Assembly (NCBI RefSeq): GCF_011383005.1
Contig: NZ_CP049935.1
Coordinates: forward strand, 372,001-436,000
Origin: Phycicoccus sp. HDW14
Lineage (GTDB): Bacteria > Actinomycetota > Actinomycetes > Actinomycetales > Dermatophilaceae
Length of the DNA: 64,000 nt
Direction of reading: 5' to 3'
How positions within the stretch are numbered: the first letter of the stretch is position 1; each line of letters begins with the position of its first letter. This document shows positions 1-9,347 of the stretch, piece by piece. Made by a program: the position numbers and the translations under genes. The notes beneath the pieces are model-generated. The model had not been told where the DNA came from and searched no databases. It worked only from the letters and a program-made list of their open reading frames with translations.

Positions 1-12
1 CACACTGGTGGC

Positions 13-609
13 ATGAGCAGCCAGCCGATGCGCCCGGGCCTGCGCGCCGCCCTGTCGCTGGAGTACCCGATGAGCCTCGGGGTCCACGACTCCTACGAGG
101 AGGCGCAGAAGGCCGTCGACTACCTGTCCGACCACGAGTTCCCGGTGCAGGACGTCCTGATCGTCGGTACCGACCTCAAGCAGCTCGAGCGGGTCACCGG
201 CCGGCTCACCCAGGGCCGGGTCATCGGCGCCGGGGCGCTGTCGGGCATGTGGCTCGGTCTCTTCGTCGGCACGATCCTCGCGCTCTTCGACCCGAGCGGG
301 TTCAACATCGTCTCCATCATCTCCACGGTGATCTTCGGTGCCGTCTTCGGCACGATCTGGGCGTGGTTCGGCTACCGGCTGACCCGCGGGCAACGCGACT
401 TCACCTCGGTGAGCCAGGTCGTGGCCGCCAAGTACGAGGTGCTCTGCGAGCACCGCCACGTCAGCCGGGGCCGCGAGCTGCTCACCCAGATGGACCCGAT
501 GAAGGCCGCCCAGGAGCAGGTGCGCCAGGCCCAGGAGGCCGAGCGGGCGCGGATGGCCATCGAGACGCACCCGTCGCAGACCCCGCAGCAAGGGCCTCCG
601 CAGGCCTGA
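13..609 (+). CDS. General stress protein 17M-like membrane protein
   Basis: A 198-residue protein whose N-terminal half (SLGVHDSYEEAQKAVDYL, then IVGTDLKQLERVTGRLT) matches the general stress protein 17M-like domain common in actinobacteria. Two glycine-rich hydrophobic segments follow, about residues 78-94 and 97-120, so the protein is probably membrane-embedded with a charged C-terminal tail ending in a Gln/Pro-rich stretch. The biochemical role of the family is unknown; the name comes from stress-induced Bacillus proteins. The start at 13 keeps the N-terminal extension (AALSLEYPM) that I recall from actinobacterial homologues. It lies just upstream of the PIG-L gene on the same strand. Family assignment is fairly safe; function is not. 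Confidence 0.8.
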   Translation: MSSQPMRPGLRAALSLEYPMSLGVHDSYEEAQKAVDYLSDHEFPVQDVLIVGTDLKQLERVTGRLTQGRVIGAGALSGMWLGLFVGTILALFDPSGFNIVSIISTVIFGAVFGTIWAWFGYRLTRGQRDFTSVSQVVAAKYEVLCEHRHVSRGRELLTQMDPMKAAQEQVRQAQEAERARMAIETHPSQTPQQGPPQA

Positions 610-631
610 GCCCGGAGCGTATGGTCGCGCC

Positions 632-1378
632 ATGGCCGACGACGCCCGCCCTGCCCTGACGCCCCTCGAGGGCCCGTTCACGTCCGTGCTGTGCGTCGTG
701 GCGCACCCGGACGACATCGAGTACGGCACCTCGGCCGCCGTTCACCGCTGGGTCGCCGAGGGCGCGCACGTCGCGTACTTCCTGCTGACCCGCGGCGAGG
801 CGGGCATCGACACGATGGCGCCCGAGGAGGCCGGTCCGGTCCGGGAGGCCGAGGAGCGCGAGAGCGCCCGCCGGGTCGGGGTCGAGACCGTCGAGTTCGG
901 TGGGTTCGCCGACGGGGCCATCGAGTACGGGGTGCCGCTGCGGCGCGAGATCACCGCGGCCATCCGCCGGCACCGGCCCGACCTCGTCGTCGCGCAGAAC
1001 TGGGCCGAGTTCTTCGGGCCGAACATGCTCAACCAGGCCGACCACCGCGCCGTCGGCCTGGCCACCGTCGACGCGGTCGCCGACGCCGGCAACCGGTGGC
1101 TGCACCGCGACCTGCTCGAGGAGGGCCTCGAGCCCTGGGGTGGCGTGAGGGTCGTCGCCGTCGCGGGGTCGTCCGAGCCCACCCACTCCGTCGAGGTCAC
1201 CGAGGAGCAGTTCGAGGCCTCGGTGCACTCCCTCGAGGCCCACGACGCCTACAACTCGGCGCTGCCGTCGGACTTCCCGGCGCCGCGGGAGCTGATCTCG
1301 ATGATCCTCGGCTCGGGCGGCGAGGCGGCCGGTGTCGAGCGGGCGTGGACCGCCCGGGTGGTCATCGACCGCCGCTGA
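632..1378 (+). CDS. PIG-L family deacetylase (LmbE-like)
   Basis: A 248-residue protein of the PIG-L/LmbE family, zinc-dependent hydrolases that remove acetyl groups from N-acetylglucosamine-type substrates, as in mycothiol biosynthesis (MshB) and mycothiol-conjugate cleavage (Mca). The hallmark AHPDDIE motif is at about residues 27-33, giving metal-binding His and Asp residues, and a later NQADHRAVG stretch supplies a further histidine. It is shorter than MshB or Mca (about 290 residues), so it is probably a paralogue whose substrate cannot be read from sequence. It starts 22 bases after the stress-protein gene and is followed 5 bases later by a hypothetical gene, so the three could be co-transcribed. 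Confidence 0.85.
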   Translation: MADDARPALTPLEGPFTSVLCVVAHPDDIEYGTSAAVHRWVAEGAHVAYFLLTRGEAGIDTMAPEEAGPVREAEERESARRVGVETVEFGGFADGAIEYGVPLRREITAAIRRHRPDLVVAQNWAEFFGPNMLNQADHRAVGLATVDAVADAGNRWLHRDLLEEGLEPWGGVRVVAVAGSSEPTHSVEVTEEQFEASVHSLEAHDAYNSALPSDFPAPRELISMILGSGGEAAGVERAWTARVVIDRR

Positions 1379-1383
1379 GCCCC

Positions 1384-2058
1384 GTGGCCGACCTCCGCCG
1401 GCTGGCCGACGTCTCGGTCGGCGAGTGGCTCGTGCAGCGGCTCGACCGTCGACCCGACGCGTGGGGGACGGCAGGGTCGGTCGTGCCCACGGGCTTCGCC
1501 CGGGTGGTGCGCGTGCTGCACCCCGTCGGGGAGGGCGGAGCCACGTGGGCGTCCGTCGCGGCTCGCACCGGTCGCACGATGCACCCGCTCGTCCAGTGGC
1601 GGTCCATCGCCGACCACGCGGTCGACGGCCGGTCGAGCGACATCGACCCCGAGGAGGGGAGCATCCCGGCGGAGACGCTCGAGGCGGTGCTGCGGCACTG
1701 CCCGGCCGACGGGGAGGTCGTGCACGCGGTGTGGGACGGCTTCGGCGGCGTCGACCCGGCGACGCCGCTGCTGCCCGGTCACGGACGCTGCTACGCGCTC
1801 TTCGCCGGCCCCCGCGCCGCAGTCACCGACTGGCCCGGCCTCGACACCCCGTGGCACCAGAGCGCGAACCTCGTCTGGCCGGCCGATCGCTCGTGGTGCG
1901 TGGCGACCGAGATCGACTGGGACTTCACCCTGGTGGCGTGCGCCGACGGGGTCGCCGACGCCCTGCGCGCCGAACCGGACCTCGAGACCTACGACGTCGC
2001 GGTGACCGACGACCTGACCTGGGCCGGCGACCGCCTCAACGGCCCTGCACGCGCCTGA
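1384..2058 (+). CDS. Conserved hypothetical protein
   Basis: A 224-residue protein starting at a GTG five bases after the PIG-L stop. I do not recognise a named domain. It is rich in Trp, Asp and Pro, has no signal peptide or membrane segment, and includes a WHQSANLVWPADRSWCVATE segment followed by EIDWDFTLVAC, a pattern typical of small cytosolic actinobacterial proteins of unknown function. Strong third-position GC bias and tight spacing to the upstream gene support it being real. Its last 23 bases overlap the convergent aminopeptidase P gene. Confidence 0.65.
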   Translation: MADLRRLADVSVGEWLVQRLDRRPDAWGTAGSVVPTGFARVVRVLHPVGEGGATWASVAARTGRTMHPLVQWRSIADHAVDGRSSDIDPEEGSIPAETLEAVLRHCPADGEVVHAVWDGFGGVDPATPLLPGHGRCYALFAGPRAAVTDWPGLDTPWHQSANLVWPADRSWCVATEIDWDFTLVACADGVADALRAEPDLETYDVAVTDDLTWAGDRLNGPARA

Positions 2059-3565
2059 CCCACGCCTCGACGTCGTCGGCGCTGCGGGGCATCGCGGCCG
2101 AGAGGTTCTCGCAGCCGTCCTCGGTGACCAGCACGTCGTCCTCGATGCGGACCCCGGTGCCGCGGAAGCGTTCCGGGGCCTTGAGGTCGTCGGCCTTGAA
2201 GTACAGGCCCGGCTCGACGGTGAGCACCATCCCCGGCTTGAGCTCGGCGTCCATGTACTCCTCGCGGGTCGCGAGGGCGCAGTCGTGGACGTCGAGGCCG
2301 AGGTGGTGCGACGTGCCGTGCACCATCCACCGGCGGTGGTACTGCCCGTGCTCCTTGTCGAGGGTGTCCTCGACCGAGACCCCCTCGGGGAGGAGCCCCC
2401 ACGCGTGCAGGTGCTCGGCGATGACCCGGATGGCCGCCGCGTGCACGTCGGAGAACCTGGCCCCCGGGCGCACCGCCGCGATGCCCGCCTCCTGCGCCGC
2501 GTACACGGCGTCGTAGATCTCGCGCTGGGCGTCGGTGAAGGTGCCGTCGACGGGGAGGGTGCGGGTGATGTCGGCGGTGTAGAGGCTGTCGACCTCGACC
2601 CCGGCGTCGATGAGGACCAGCTCGCCCTCACGGACCTCGCCGGTGTTCTTGATCCAGTGCAGCGTGTTCGCGTGGTCGCCCGCGGCGCAGATGGAGTCGT
2701 AGCCGACGCCGTTGCCCCGGTGCCGCGCGGTGAGCCCGAAGGTCCCCTCGAGCCAGCGCTCGCCCCGACCGTTCCCGACCGCGTCGGGAAGCGCGGCGAT
2801 CATCGCCTCGAAGCCCTCGGCCGTCGCCGCGACCGCCTGGCGCATCTGCTCGACCTCGTGCTCGTCCTTGCACAGGCGCAGCAGCGAGATCTCGTGGGCC
2901 AGGGCGTCGTCGGACTCCTGGAGACCCTCCTCGGCGGCGCCGTTGGCCACGCGGGCCGCGTCGAGGCGGGCAGTGAGCTCGGTGTCGGCGTCGCGGACCA
3001 CCCGGACCGTGACCTCGCCGGCGTCCTTGGCGACGGCGTCGACGAGGCCGTCGACGTGGCGGGCGGTGAGGCCGAGCTCGAGCTCGACGTCCTCGATGCT
3101 CGGGCGGGCCCCGACCCAGAACTCGCCGTACCGGGCGTCGGCGAAGAACTCGTCGCTGTCGCGCTCGGCGAGCGGCCGGAAGTAGAGGACGGCCTCGTGG
3201 CCGCCCTCGTCGAGCGGCTCGAGGACGAGCACGGCGTCCGGCTCGCGGTCGGCCCCGAGGCCGGTGAGGTAGGCGAACGCGGTGTGCGGGCGGAAGACGT
3301 AGTCGGTGTCGTTGCTGCGGACCTTCAGGCCGCCGGCGGGGACGACGACCCGCTGCTTCGGGTAGGCGGCGCTGAGCACGGCCCGCCGGGCGGCGGCGTA
3401 GGCGGCCGCGGGAGCCTCGGCCTCGGCCGTGGGGCGGCGCGGCGCCCAGTCCTCGCGGATGAACGCCCGCAGCTCGTCGGTGGTCGCCCGGGCGCGGTTG
3501 TCGGCCTGCTTCTGCTCCTCGCTCATCCGGCCCATGCTGCCACGGCCGGGGGTGGGGTCGGCCAC
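2036..3565 (-). CDS. pepP: Aminopeptidase P family protein (Xaa-Pro aminopeptidase, M24)
   Basis: A 509-residue protein with the aminopeptidase P N-terminal domain (about residues 40-190) and a C-terminal pita-bread M24 peptidase domain. The five expected metal ligands are visible: Asp in LIDAGVEVDS, Asp in ADITRT, His in HGTSHHLGLDVHD, Glu in LTVEPGLYF and Glu in VRIEDDVLVTEDG. The family removes an N-terminal residue preceding proline using two metal ions in the cytosol. The GTG at 3565 gives the longest form; an ATG at 3526 (MSEEQKQADN) is an equally reasonable start. Its 3' end overlaps the convergent hypothetical gene by 23 bases. Confidence 0.92.
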   Translation of the reverse strand: MADPTPGRGSMGRMSEEQKQADNRARATTDELRAFIREDWAPRRPTAEAEAPAAAYAAARRAVLSAAYPKQRVVVPAGGLKVRSNDTDYVFRPHTAFAYLTGLGADREPDAVLVLEPLDEGGHEAVLYFRPLAERDSDEFFADARYGEFWVGARPSIEDVELELGLTARHVDGLVDAVAKDAGEVTVRVVRDADTELTARLDAARVANGAAEEGLQESDDALAHEISLLRLCKDEHEVEQMRQAVAATAEGFEAMIAALPDAVGNGRGERWLEGTFGLTARHRGNGVGYDSICAAGDHANTLHWIKNTGEVREGELVLIDAGVEVDSLYTADITRTLPVDGTFTDAQREIYDAVYAAQEAGIAAVRPGARFSDVHAAAIRVIAEHLHAWGLLPEGVSVEDTLDKEHGQYHRRWMVHGTSHHLGLDVHDCALATREEYMDAELKPGMVLTVEPGLYFKADDLKAPERFRGTGVRIEDDVLVTEDGCENLSAAMPRSADDVEAWVRRVQGR

Positions 3566-3618
3566 GTCCCTGTCCTGCGGGTTTGCGGGCGGCAGGCGGC
3601 CGTTGCGACACTGGCCGG

Positions 3619-4119
3619 ATGGGCAGGCACAGCGCGCGACGCCGGCGGGCGCCCCTCGGGGCCGTCGCGGGAGTCGCGGCGGTCCTCGCCGCGGGAGGTT
3701 TCGCGACCACCCTCGTCGACGGGAGCCAGGTGGTGCCGCGGGCCTCGACGGCCCCCGACGACTCGTCGACGCCGACCACGACCGACGCGGTGCCGACGGC
3801 CACGTCCACGCGCGGTGACGGCCTGAACAAGGCCTCCCGCTCCTTCACCCGCACCGCGCCGCCCAGCCCGACCAGGGCCCCGGCAGGCGGTGCCGGCCGG
3901 CCGTCGTCCACCCCGAGCCCGTCGGTCTCGCCCTCCGCGTCGCCGAGCGCCGCCCGCTCGGCCTCGCCCACCCCGAGCGCCACGCCGTCGGCCACCCCCA
4001 GGGCCTCGCCGAGCCCCACGGCGACGCCGCCCACGACGGCGCCCACCACCCCGACCCCGACCCCGACGCGGAGCCTCCTCGACCTCCTCCCGGGTGTCGT
4101 CGGCGGCCACCTCCGGTGA
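3619..4119 (+). CDS. Pro/Ser/Thr-rich exported or membrane-anchored protein
   Basis: A 166-residue protein with a basic N-terminus (MGRHSARRRRAP) followed by one hydrophobic segment (about residues 13-30), then a long low-complexity region dominated by Ser, Pro, Thr and Ala. This looks like a signal anchor with an extended extracellular stalk. I recognise no catalytic domain. The start at 3619 is preferred over an upstream in-frame ATG at 3583 because it places the basic, hydrophobic signal sequence at the N-terminus. Its stop overlaps the start of the DUF2332 gene (GTGA), suggesting translational coupling. Confidence 0.6.
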   Translation: MGRHSARRRRAPLGAVAGVAAVLAAGGFATTLVDGSQVVPRASTAPDDSSTPTTTDAVPTATSTRGDGLNKASRSFTRTAPPSPTRAPAGGAGRPSSTPSPSVSPSASPSAARSASPTPSATPSATPRASPSPTATPPTTAPTTPTPTPTRSLLDLLPGVVGGHLR

Positions 4120-5162
4120 CGCCCGACGCGGGGCCGACGCTCGCCGACCGGCTCCGCGAGCACTTCGCGCACCGCGGCCACCTCTACGGCGTGCTGCTCG
4201 CCGAGATGGCCGACGACTGGGACGCGGGCGGGGTCACCCGCGAGCTGTTCGCCGGGTGGGAGGACGCCGAAGCGCGGCAGTTCCCGCAGCTGCGGCTGCT
4301 CGCCGGCCTGTTCCGGGTCGTCCTGCGCGGCGAGGCGCCGCAGCTCGTCCCGTACTACCCGTGCCTCGGCGGCGACGAGGACCCGGCCGATGCCTGGGCC
4401 GCCGTCCGGCCCGTGCTCGCCGCCCACGTCGAGGAGCTGCGCGCCTCGCTCGACGAGGCCCCCCAGACCAACGAGCCGGCCCGCACCCTCGCGCTCCTCG
4501 CCGGGGTGTCCGAGGCCGTGCGCCGCAGCGGGCTGCGGCGGGTCCGGCTGCTCGAGCCCGGGGCGTCCGCCGGGCTCGGCCTCCTCGTCGACCGGTACCG
4601 CTTCGTCGGCGACGGCTGGGCGCACGGACCCGCGGACGCGTCACTCGTCGTGTCGGGTTGCGGTGCAACGGGTTTGGAGCCCGAGGAGTTCACCGTCGTC
4701 GAGCGTCGGGGGTGCGACGTCGCTCCGGTCGACGCCTCCACCGAGGAGGGGGCCCTGTACCTGCGCTCCTTCGTCTGGCCGTGGATGACCGAGCGGCACG
4801 CCCGCCTCGACGGCGCCCTCGCGACCCTGGCCGGCACCCCCGTGCGGCTGGACCGGGCGCGTGTCGCGGAGTGGGTCGCCGACCAGCTGACGGAGCCGGT
4901 CGACGAGGGTGTGCTCACCGTCGTGTGGCACTCCGTCACCCGGCTCTACTGGCCGCTCGAGGAGTCGCGGGCCCTCGAGGCGGCGGTCGAGCGCGCGCGC
5001 CCGCGCATCCCGGTGGCCCACGTGGCCCTGGAGAACCCGTGGACGCCCGACGGCCTGCGGCCGGACACCTCACCGGGGCGCCTGCCCGTCGTCGAGCTCG
5101 ACGGCGAGGTCATCGGCGGCTGCGGGCACCACGGCCCGCCGCTCGAGCTCCGGAGCGCCTGA
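4116..5162 (+). CDS. DUF2332 domain-containing protein
   Basis: A 348-residue protein matching the DUF2332 family: an N-terminal helical part with LADRLREHFAHRG and FPQLRLLAGLFR, the QTNEPARTLALL block, and the LLEPGASAGLGLLVDRYRF block that looks like a glycine-rich nucleotide or cofactor-binding loop. The family is common in actinobacteria and has no established function; the fold resembles SAM-dependent methyltransferases, which is inference. The GTG start at 4116 overlaps the stop of the preceding Pro-rich gene by four bases. Confidence 0.85.
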   Translation: MTPDAGPTLADRLREHFAHRGHLYGVLLAEMADDWDAGGVTRELFAGWEDAEARQFPQLRLLAGLFRVVLRGEAPQLVPYYPCLGGDEDPADAWAAVRPVLAAHVEELRASLDEAPQTNEPARTLALLAGVSEAVRRSGLRRVRLLEPGASAGLGLLVDRYRFVGDGWAHGPADASLVVSGCGATGLEPEEFTVVERRGCDVAPVDASTEEGALYLRSFVWPWMTERHARLDGALATLAGTPVRLDRARVAEWVADQLTEPVDEGVLTVVWHSVTRLYWPLEESRALEAAVERARPRIPVAHVALENPWTPDGLRPDTSPGRLPVVELDGEVIGGCGHHGPPLELRSA

Positions 5163-5221
5163 CGGGTGGTGCCGGACGGCCGGTCGTGGGACGATCGCGC
5201 ACCACGGCGGGAGGAGCGGGC

Positions 5222-6054
5222 ATGGGGTCGGTGGCAGGACGGCGCGAGGTCGTCGTGGGGACGCTCGGGACGGCGCTGGGCCTCGGGCTCGCGGCCGGAC
5301 CGGTGCAGGCGGCGGGTGTGGACACGAGGGCGCAGCTGACCCGGGCCCTCGACGCGTACATGGCCACGCGGGCCGGCAACGCGGGACTCATGGTGCGCGA
5401 CAACCGTACCGGTGGCTACTTCGCCTGGCGCCCACCGTCGGACCGGCACACGCACAGCGCGATCAAGGTCCTCGTGCTCGTCACGACGCTCAAGATCATG
5501 CAGGACCGGGGCCAGGACCTCACGAGCACGCAGAAGTCGCTGGCCTCCCGGATGATCCGCAGCTCGGACAACGACGCGACGGACGCCCTCGTCACCCAGG
5601 CCACCCTGCGCCGGCTGCGCATCGTCGCCGACCAGCTCGGCATGCGCGACACGACCGTCCACGGCAGCACCGTGTTCCGGGCGCCGACGTGGTGGGGCCA
5701 TTCGACGTCCTCGCCACGCGACCTCGTGCAGCTGATGAACCACCTCGTCCTCGGCACGTACCTGTCCTCGGGCCGGCGGGCCTACGCGCGCGGCCTCATG
5801 GCCTCGGTGACCCCGAGCCAGACGTGGGGCTGGGCGACGGGTTGCCGTCGTCGGTGCGGGTCGAGCTGAAGAACGGCTGGGGGCCGCGATCGGACGGCTA
5901 CCGGCTCAACGGCGTCGGGTACGTGTCCGGCGCCGGGCGCAGCTACCAGACGGCCTTCATGTCGCGTTCGCACGACGGGTACGCGTACGGGCAGACGACG
6001 GTGAACCGGTTGTGCCGCATCGTGTTCGACGCCCTCGACCAGCCGCTGCGCTGA
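5222..6054 (+). pseudogene. Class A beta-lactamase-like serine hydrolase, Tat-exported (frameshifted as sequenced)
   Basis: N-terminal and C-terminal parts lie in different frames. The first part (from 5222) has a twin-arginine signal (GRREVVVGTLGTALGL) and an Ala-X-Ala-like cleavage region, then the serine hydrolase SxxK motif (HSAIKVLVL) and an SDN motif (SSDNDATDAL). After the GGGG run at 5826-5829 the frame shifts; adding one G restores TWGLGDGLPSS and leads to KNGWGPR, the KTG-like box, and the stop at 6054, giving about 277 residues. All three catalytic motifs are therefore present in order. It is probably an exported penicillin-binding or beta-lactamase-related hydrolase; substrate unknown. 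Confidence 0.8.
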
Positions 6055-6061
6055 CGGCGCC

Positions 6062-7576
<1,515 letters not shown>

Positions 7577-7601
7577 GCCCCGAGCCTAGGGCCGCTCTCT
7601 G

Positions 7602-7665
7602 GCCGCCGGGGTTGTTGCCGGATGGCCGGGCAGCTGCTGCGCCATCCAGCAGGAACCCCGGCGGC
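7602..7665. repeat. Imperfect palindrome upstream of the DUF559 gene (left copy)
   Basis: Outer arms at 7602-7613 and 7654-7665 are a perfect 12-base inverted repeat (GCCGCCGGGGTT / AACCCCGGCGGC); the inner arms continue with three mismatches to GGATGGC / GCCATCC around a 14-base loop. Its right arm read in reverse (CCGGGGTTCCTGCTGGATG) closely resembles both arms of the palindrome at 8640-8695 on the other side of the gene. Confidence 0.7.
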
Positions 7666-7725
7666 AGGCGCAGGACCTGTGGAGAACCCGGACGGCTCCC
7701 GCGCGGCTCCGGGCACGCTGGCCCG

Positions 7726-8637
7726 ATGCAGCGACTGCTCACCGTGGGCCGGGCCCGACGTGGTGTGGTGACCGCTGCCCTCGCGGCGTCGGTGGGAGTC
7801 GACGAGCACGGGCTCGTCGCCGCTCGACGCACCGGCACCCTCGTCCGGCTGCGGCGCGACACCTACGTCCTGGGTGAGGTGTGGCGGATAGCCGGCCCCG
7901 AGGAGCGGCTCGCCCTGCGGGCCCGCGCGGTCCTCGCCAGTCGCGACGACGAAGCGGTGGTCGGGCACGAGGCCGCTGTGGCGCTGCACGGCCTGCCTCT
8001 CCTGACGCCGGTGCCGTCCGTCGTCGACCTCGAGTCGGCCGTGACGCGCACCCGCCTGCACGGCACGGTTCGCGTCTCGCCTCGCGGCCCGGAGCCCTGT
8101 GTCGTCGCCGATGGCTACCGGGTCGTTCCCGCAGCCGTCGCGATCGCCCAGGTCACGCTGCGGGCCGGGCTCCGTTCCGGACTCGTGGCGCTCGATGCTG
8201 CGCTGGCGCGGAGGGCGCTCGGACTCGAGGAGGTCGCGGCCGCCCTCGACCTGCGGGTGACCGGCCCGGGCTCCCGGCGACGAGCCGAGACCCTGCTGAG
8301 GGTGGCCGACGGGGCGTCGGAGTCTCCGGGAGAGACGCTGACCCGACTCGTGCTCCACGACCTGGGCCTCACGCCGGAGAGCCAGGTGACGATCCGTGAC
8401 GAGGCCGGTCGTTTCGTGGCCCGGGTCGACCTGCTCGTCGGCGGCCGGGTCGTGGTCGAGTTCGACGGGGCGCTCAAGTACGGCGGGGCCGACGGCCGCG
8501 CTGCCCTCGTCGCCGAGAAGCGTCGCGAGGACGAGCTGAGGTCGCTCGGCTACGTCGTCGTCCGGGTCACCTGGGCCGACCTCGACGACCCGGTCCGCCT
8601 CTGCCGGTTGCTCCGGCGGGCGCTCGCCGCCGCGTGA
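7726..8637 (+). CDS. AbiEi-like winged-helix plus DUF559 nuclease-fold protein
   Basis: A 303-residue protein. The N-terminal 60 residues (AALAASVGVDEHGLVAARR, RLRRDTYVLG) resemble the AbiEi-type antitoxin winged helix. The C-terminus is DUF559, a Vsr-like endonuclease fold, with candidate catalytic residues in RVDLLVGGRVVVEFDG and a conserved EKRREDELRSLGYVVVRVT block. Such genes are frequent in actinobacterial genomes and have no settled function. The ATG at 7726 is preferred because upstream in-frame sequence overlaps the left palindrome. The gene is flanked 60 bases upstream and 2 bases downstream by two related palindromes. No AbiEii toxin partner is present. Confidence 0.75.
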   Translation: MQRLLTVGRARRGVVTAALAASVGVDEHGLVAARRTGTLVRLRRDTYVLGEVWRIAGPEERLALRARAVLASRDDEAVVGHEAAVALHGLPLLTPVPSVVDLESAVTRTRLHGTVRVSPRGPEPCVVADGYRVVPAAVAIAQVTLRAGLRSGLVALDAALARRALGLEEVAAALDLRVTGPGSRRRAETLLRVADGASESPGETLTRLVLHDLGLTPESQVTIRDEAGRFVARVDLLVGGRVVVEFDGALKYGGADGRAALVAEKRREDELRSLGYVVVRVTWADLDDPVRLCRLLRRALAAA

Positions 8638-8639
8638 CG

Positions 8640-8695
8640 CCGGGGATCCTGCCGCATGACCACGGAGTTTCCGCGACATCCCGCAGGAACCCTGG
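8640..8695. repeat. Imperfect palindrome downstream of the DUF559 gene (right copy)
   Basis: Arms at 8640-8658 and 8677-8695 pair at 15 of 19 positions around an 18-base loop. The right arm in reverse complement (CCAGGGTTCCTGCGGGATG) is clearly related to the left copy's arm at 7602-7665. It begins two bases after the DUF559 stop codon, so it could also act as a terminator. Confidence 0.65.
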
Positions 8696-8801
8696 TGTGG
8701 ATCTCCTCAGGGGGTGTGGGGAAGGGCACGCCCGCCCGGCGTTCTCCTCCGCGGGTCGGCACGGGAGGATGGCCGGACCCCACGAGCGAAGGAGACGTGA
8801 C

Positions 8802-9341
8802 GTGCAGTTCGGGCGCAGCTACGAGGAGTTCGAGGTCGGCGCGACGTACAAGCACTGGCCGGGCAAGACGGTCACCGAGTACGACGACCACCTGTTCTGC
8901 CTGCTGACGATGAACCACCACCCGCTCCACCTCGACAGCCACTACGCCGCGGAGACGACGCAGTTCGGGAAGAACGTCGTCGTCGGCAACTACGTCTACT
9001 CGATCCTCCTCGGGATGTCCGTACCCGACGTCAGCGGCAAGGCCATCGCCAACCTCGAGATCGAGAGCCTGCGCCACGTCGCCCCGACCTTCCACGGCGA
9101 CACCCTCTACGGCGAGACCACGGTGCTCGACAAGTGGGGGAGCACGAGCAAGGACGACCGCGGGGTCGTGTACGTCGAGACGATCGGCTACAACCAGGAC
9201 GGCACGGTCGTCTGCATCTTCCGTCGCAAGGTCATGGTGCCCAGGGAGAGCTATCTCGAGGCGCGTGGCGGCGAGCAGCCCGGCCGCCCCGTGCCGCAGC
9301 CGGACCGGAACTGGCCGGGACCGGCGTCGAGCGAGGGCTGA
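8802..9341 (+). CDS. MaoC family dehydratase
   Basis: A 179-residue single hot-dog domain protein of the MaoC/R-specific enoyl-CoA hydratase family. The hydratase motif is seen in NHHPLHLDSHYA (residues about 35-46), supplying the usual Asp/His pair, and GNYVYSILLGM and IESLRHVAPTFHGDTL follow the family pattern. These enzymes hydrate or dehydrate acyl-CoA thioesters; this subgroup resembles mesaconyl-CoA hydratase-like proteins, but the substrate is not determinable. The GTG at 8802 is chosen because a GAAGGAG ribosome site lies just upstream and the sequence matches family N-termini from there. Confidence 0.85.
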   Translation: MQFGRSYEEFEVGATYKHWPGKTVTEYDDHLFCLLTMNHHPLHLDSHYAAETTQFGKNVVVGNYVYSILLGMSVPDVSGKAIANLEIESLRHVAPTFHGDTLYGETTVLDKWGSTSKDDRGVVYVETIGYNQDGTVVCIFRRKVMVPRESYLEARGGEQPGRPVPQPDRNWPGPASSEG

Positions 9342-9347
9342 CTCCCG

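Noticed and set aside
7726..8637. Antitoxin of a complete AbiE toxin-antitoxin pair
   Set aside because: There is no AbiEii nucleotidyltransferase next to it; the C-terminus is a DUF559 nuclease fold instead.
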